Shown: in pieces, positions 62,843 to 64,000 of the stretch
How the letters are laid out: every line of letters begins with the position of its first letter
Position numbering within the stretch: the stretch's first letter is position 1
NCBI GenBank assembly: GCA_008727115.1
Contig: CP044131.1
Location: 3,968,001-4,032,000, forward strand
Length of the DNA: 64,000 bases
From: Comamonas testosteroni
GTDB lineage: Bacteria > Pseudomonadota > Gammaproteobacteria > Burkholderiales > Burkholderiaceae_C
Direction: 5' to 3'
Program-made: the position numbers and the translations under genes
The notes under the pieces: model-generated
Databases searched by the model: none
Told to the model about the DNA's origin: nothing
What the model saw: only the letters and a program-made list of their open reading frames with translations

Positions 62843-64000
62843 TTAATCGTAATTGGTAAAGCGGCTGGGCGGCTCGACCGCCTCACGCAAATATTCGTAG
62901 CGCGGCACATTGCGCTTGAGGCTGGCCGTGGGGTCCGAGCCAAAGCTCAGACGCGAAAAGCCCACAAACTCCATCTGGAACAACAAGCGCAAATTGGACT
63001 GGATCATCGAGCTTTGCAGACGCTCGAGCACCACGCGGCCAATCCAGCAGCAGCCGTCATATTCCAGGCCGACAACGGTATCCACCAGCTTGCTGTCCTT
63101 GATGGAATAGTTGAGGCGGCCCACTGCATACCAGCGACCACCGCCCTGGCCACGACCTGCGCCCAAGTCCTTGCCCTTGTCACCCCAAAGGTCGTTGATA
63201 GGCCATTGCCAGCCCACATCCACCAGCTCGCTGGAGGGCTTTTTGGTGACCGTATCCAGCTGTGTGCGATAGCCGATATTGAAAGTCCGGTAGTTACCCG
63301 GGCTGTAGCGCGCCGTGGCCGTGGTTCGAACCGTGCGATTCAAATCCTTGTTGTATTGGGTTGTGCCTTCCAGCGACCACTTGTCGGTCCAGTTGAAGGA
63401 TGCGCCCAGCAAAATATCCGACAGCTTGCTGGTGGCTGCTACCTCACCAGGCAGCAGCACACGCTGGTCTGACAGGCGCACACGCTGCGCCACAGCGAAC
63501 TTGAGCTTTTCCGCTCCACTTTCAGGATCAATAAAGCGCGAGGTGGCGCCCAGTGTCATCAGATGGTTGTCCGCAATGCGGTCCTGGCCGACATAGTCGT
63601 TCTCGGAAAAAATACTCGCAAAATTGAAGTCACTGCGCCCCGTGTCATATAGCGGCAGCATGCTCTGGTCGCGATAAGGCGTATAGGCATAGAACGCCCG
63701 CGGCTCAAAGGTCTGCAGCAGGTTCTGGCCAAACCAGGAAGTGTCGCGCTCAAAGATCAAGCCGCTGTCGAGACTGAAGGTGGGCAAGGTGCGATTGGCG
63801 CTCTTGCTGCCGTTGCTCATCAGCTGATCGGTCTGATACATGGAGGTATGCAGCATCAGCTTGGGGGTGATGAATGCTCCCGGAGACAGAAACGGCCGAC
63901 TCAGTTGCGCATGCACGTAGCTCCGTTGCCCATTGTTGGCCTGCTGATACTGAATAGGACGAATCAGCTCAAAGCGCGTGGTATCAGCCACCACAGAAAA
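62843..64000 (-). CDS. lptD: LPS-assembly protein LptD (3' part, cut by window edge)
   Basis: Outer-membrane beta-barrel that, with LptE, inserts LPS into the outer leaflet. The visible 383 residues are the C-terminal barrel: VHAQLSRPFLSPGAFITPKL, FEPRAFYAYTPYRDQS (LptD barrel motif), RTTATARYSPGNYRTFNIGYR, and DGCCWIGRVVLER with the CC pair that forms the disulfides with the N-terminal domain. The gene continues beyond 64000, where the N-terminal jellyroll domain lies. Confidence 0.94.
   Translation of the reverse strand, partial: FSVVADTTRFELIRPIQYQQANNGQRSYVHAQLSRPFLSPGAFITPKLMLHTSMYQTDQLMSNGSKSANRTLPTFSLDSGLIFERDTSWFGQNLLQTFEPRAFYAYTPYRDQSMLPLYDTGRSDFNFASIFSENDYVGQDRIADNHLMTLGATSRFIDPESGAEKLKFAVAQRVRLSDQRVLLPGEVAATSKLSDILLGASFNWTDKWSLEGTTQYNKDLNRTVRTTATARYSPGNYRTFNIGYRTQLDTVTKKPSSELVDVGWQWPINDLWGDKGKDLGAGRGQGGGRWYAVGRLNYSIKDSKLVDTVVGLEYDGCCWIGRVVLERLQSSMIQSNLRLLFQMEFVGFSRLSFGSDPTASLKRNVPRYEYLREAVEPPSRFTNYD

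Overview
The window looks like chromosome of a GC-rich betaproteobacterium of the family Comamonadaceae, most like Comamonas. This rests on protein families and gene neighbourhoods (hpf-ptsN-hprK, bamE beside fur, lptD-surA-rsmA, bamE-dapB-exbB-exbD) and on intergenic repeats I associate with this family; no database was searched. Most of it is ordinary core genome. The accessory or damaged parts are about 33.0-41.2 kb, the broken genes at 45.8-48.4 and 51.3-53.0 kb, and a secreted RNase/inhibitor cluster at 50.2-51.2 kb.

Layout. 0-9.8 kb: end of a PAP2 phosphatase, then pyruvate kinase, a CPBP protease, an Xaa-Pro aminopeptidase, a TauE/SafE permease and a sugar-phosphate nucleotidyltransferase (all minus), then transketolase and GAPDH (plus). 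This is a central-carbon block. 10-17 kb: a rhomboid protease, a membrane protein, an OsmC protein, a pirin, aspartate ammonia-lyase behind an NtrC-like palindrome, and a ribosome-associated HPF/RaiA protein. 17.4-24.8 kb: bamE-dapB-exbB-exbD (minus), divergent fur, then hpf-ptsN-hprK (minus), purC and a SlyD-like isomerase. 24.9-36 kb: a second pirin, GST, two lipoproteins, DUF924, an acyltransferase, a sterol-desaturase-like protein, an amino-acid binding protein, a DTW-domain tRNA enzyme, a methyltransferase, a VOC protein and a PAS remnant.

36-41.2 kb is the most unusual segment. A NERD-domain UvrD-like helicase is followed, 15 bases after its stop codon, by the start of an AT-rich OLD-like ATPase/TOPRIM gene. 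That gene is split by an IS30-family element and has lost the part that should hold its Walker A motif. The pair resembles the OLD nuclease plus UvrD helicase arrangement of class 2 OLD/Gabija-type defence, but the gene order is reversed and the helicase carries a NERD domain. It appears to be inactivated.

41.4-50 kb: an MDR oxidoreductase divergent from a HxlR regulator, a pirin-isochorismatase pair with palindromic operators, glutathione peroxidase, a class A penicillin-binding protein broken by one extra C in a C6 run, and a proline symporter. 50.2-51.2 kb: a barnase-like RNase, a 40-residue Cys-rich reading frame and a barstar-like inhibitor, joined by overlapping stop/start codons. 51.3-53 kb: a TerC-family gene split by an IS903-like element with a perfect 9-bp target duplication. 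53.3-64 kb: a NarL-type two-component system, mnmA-nudJ, GNAT, a DUF2061 protein behind a Fur-box-like site, an omega-amino-acid transaminase, rsmA, surA and the 3' part of lptD.

Three repeat families run through the window: an element of about 75-88 bp at 435, 6323 and 34868; a 48-bp repeat that contains the stop codons of two unrelated lipoprotein genes; and short intergenic elements ending in AGCTATCAAA. No tRNA, rRNA or CRISPR array was recognised.
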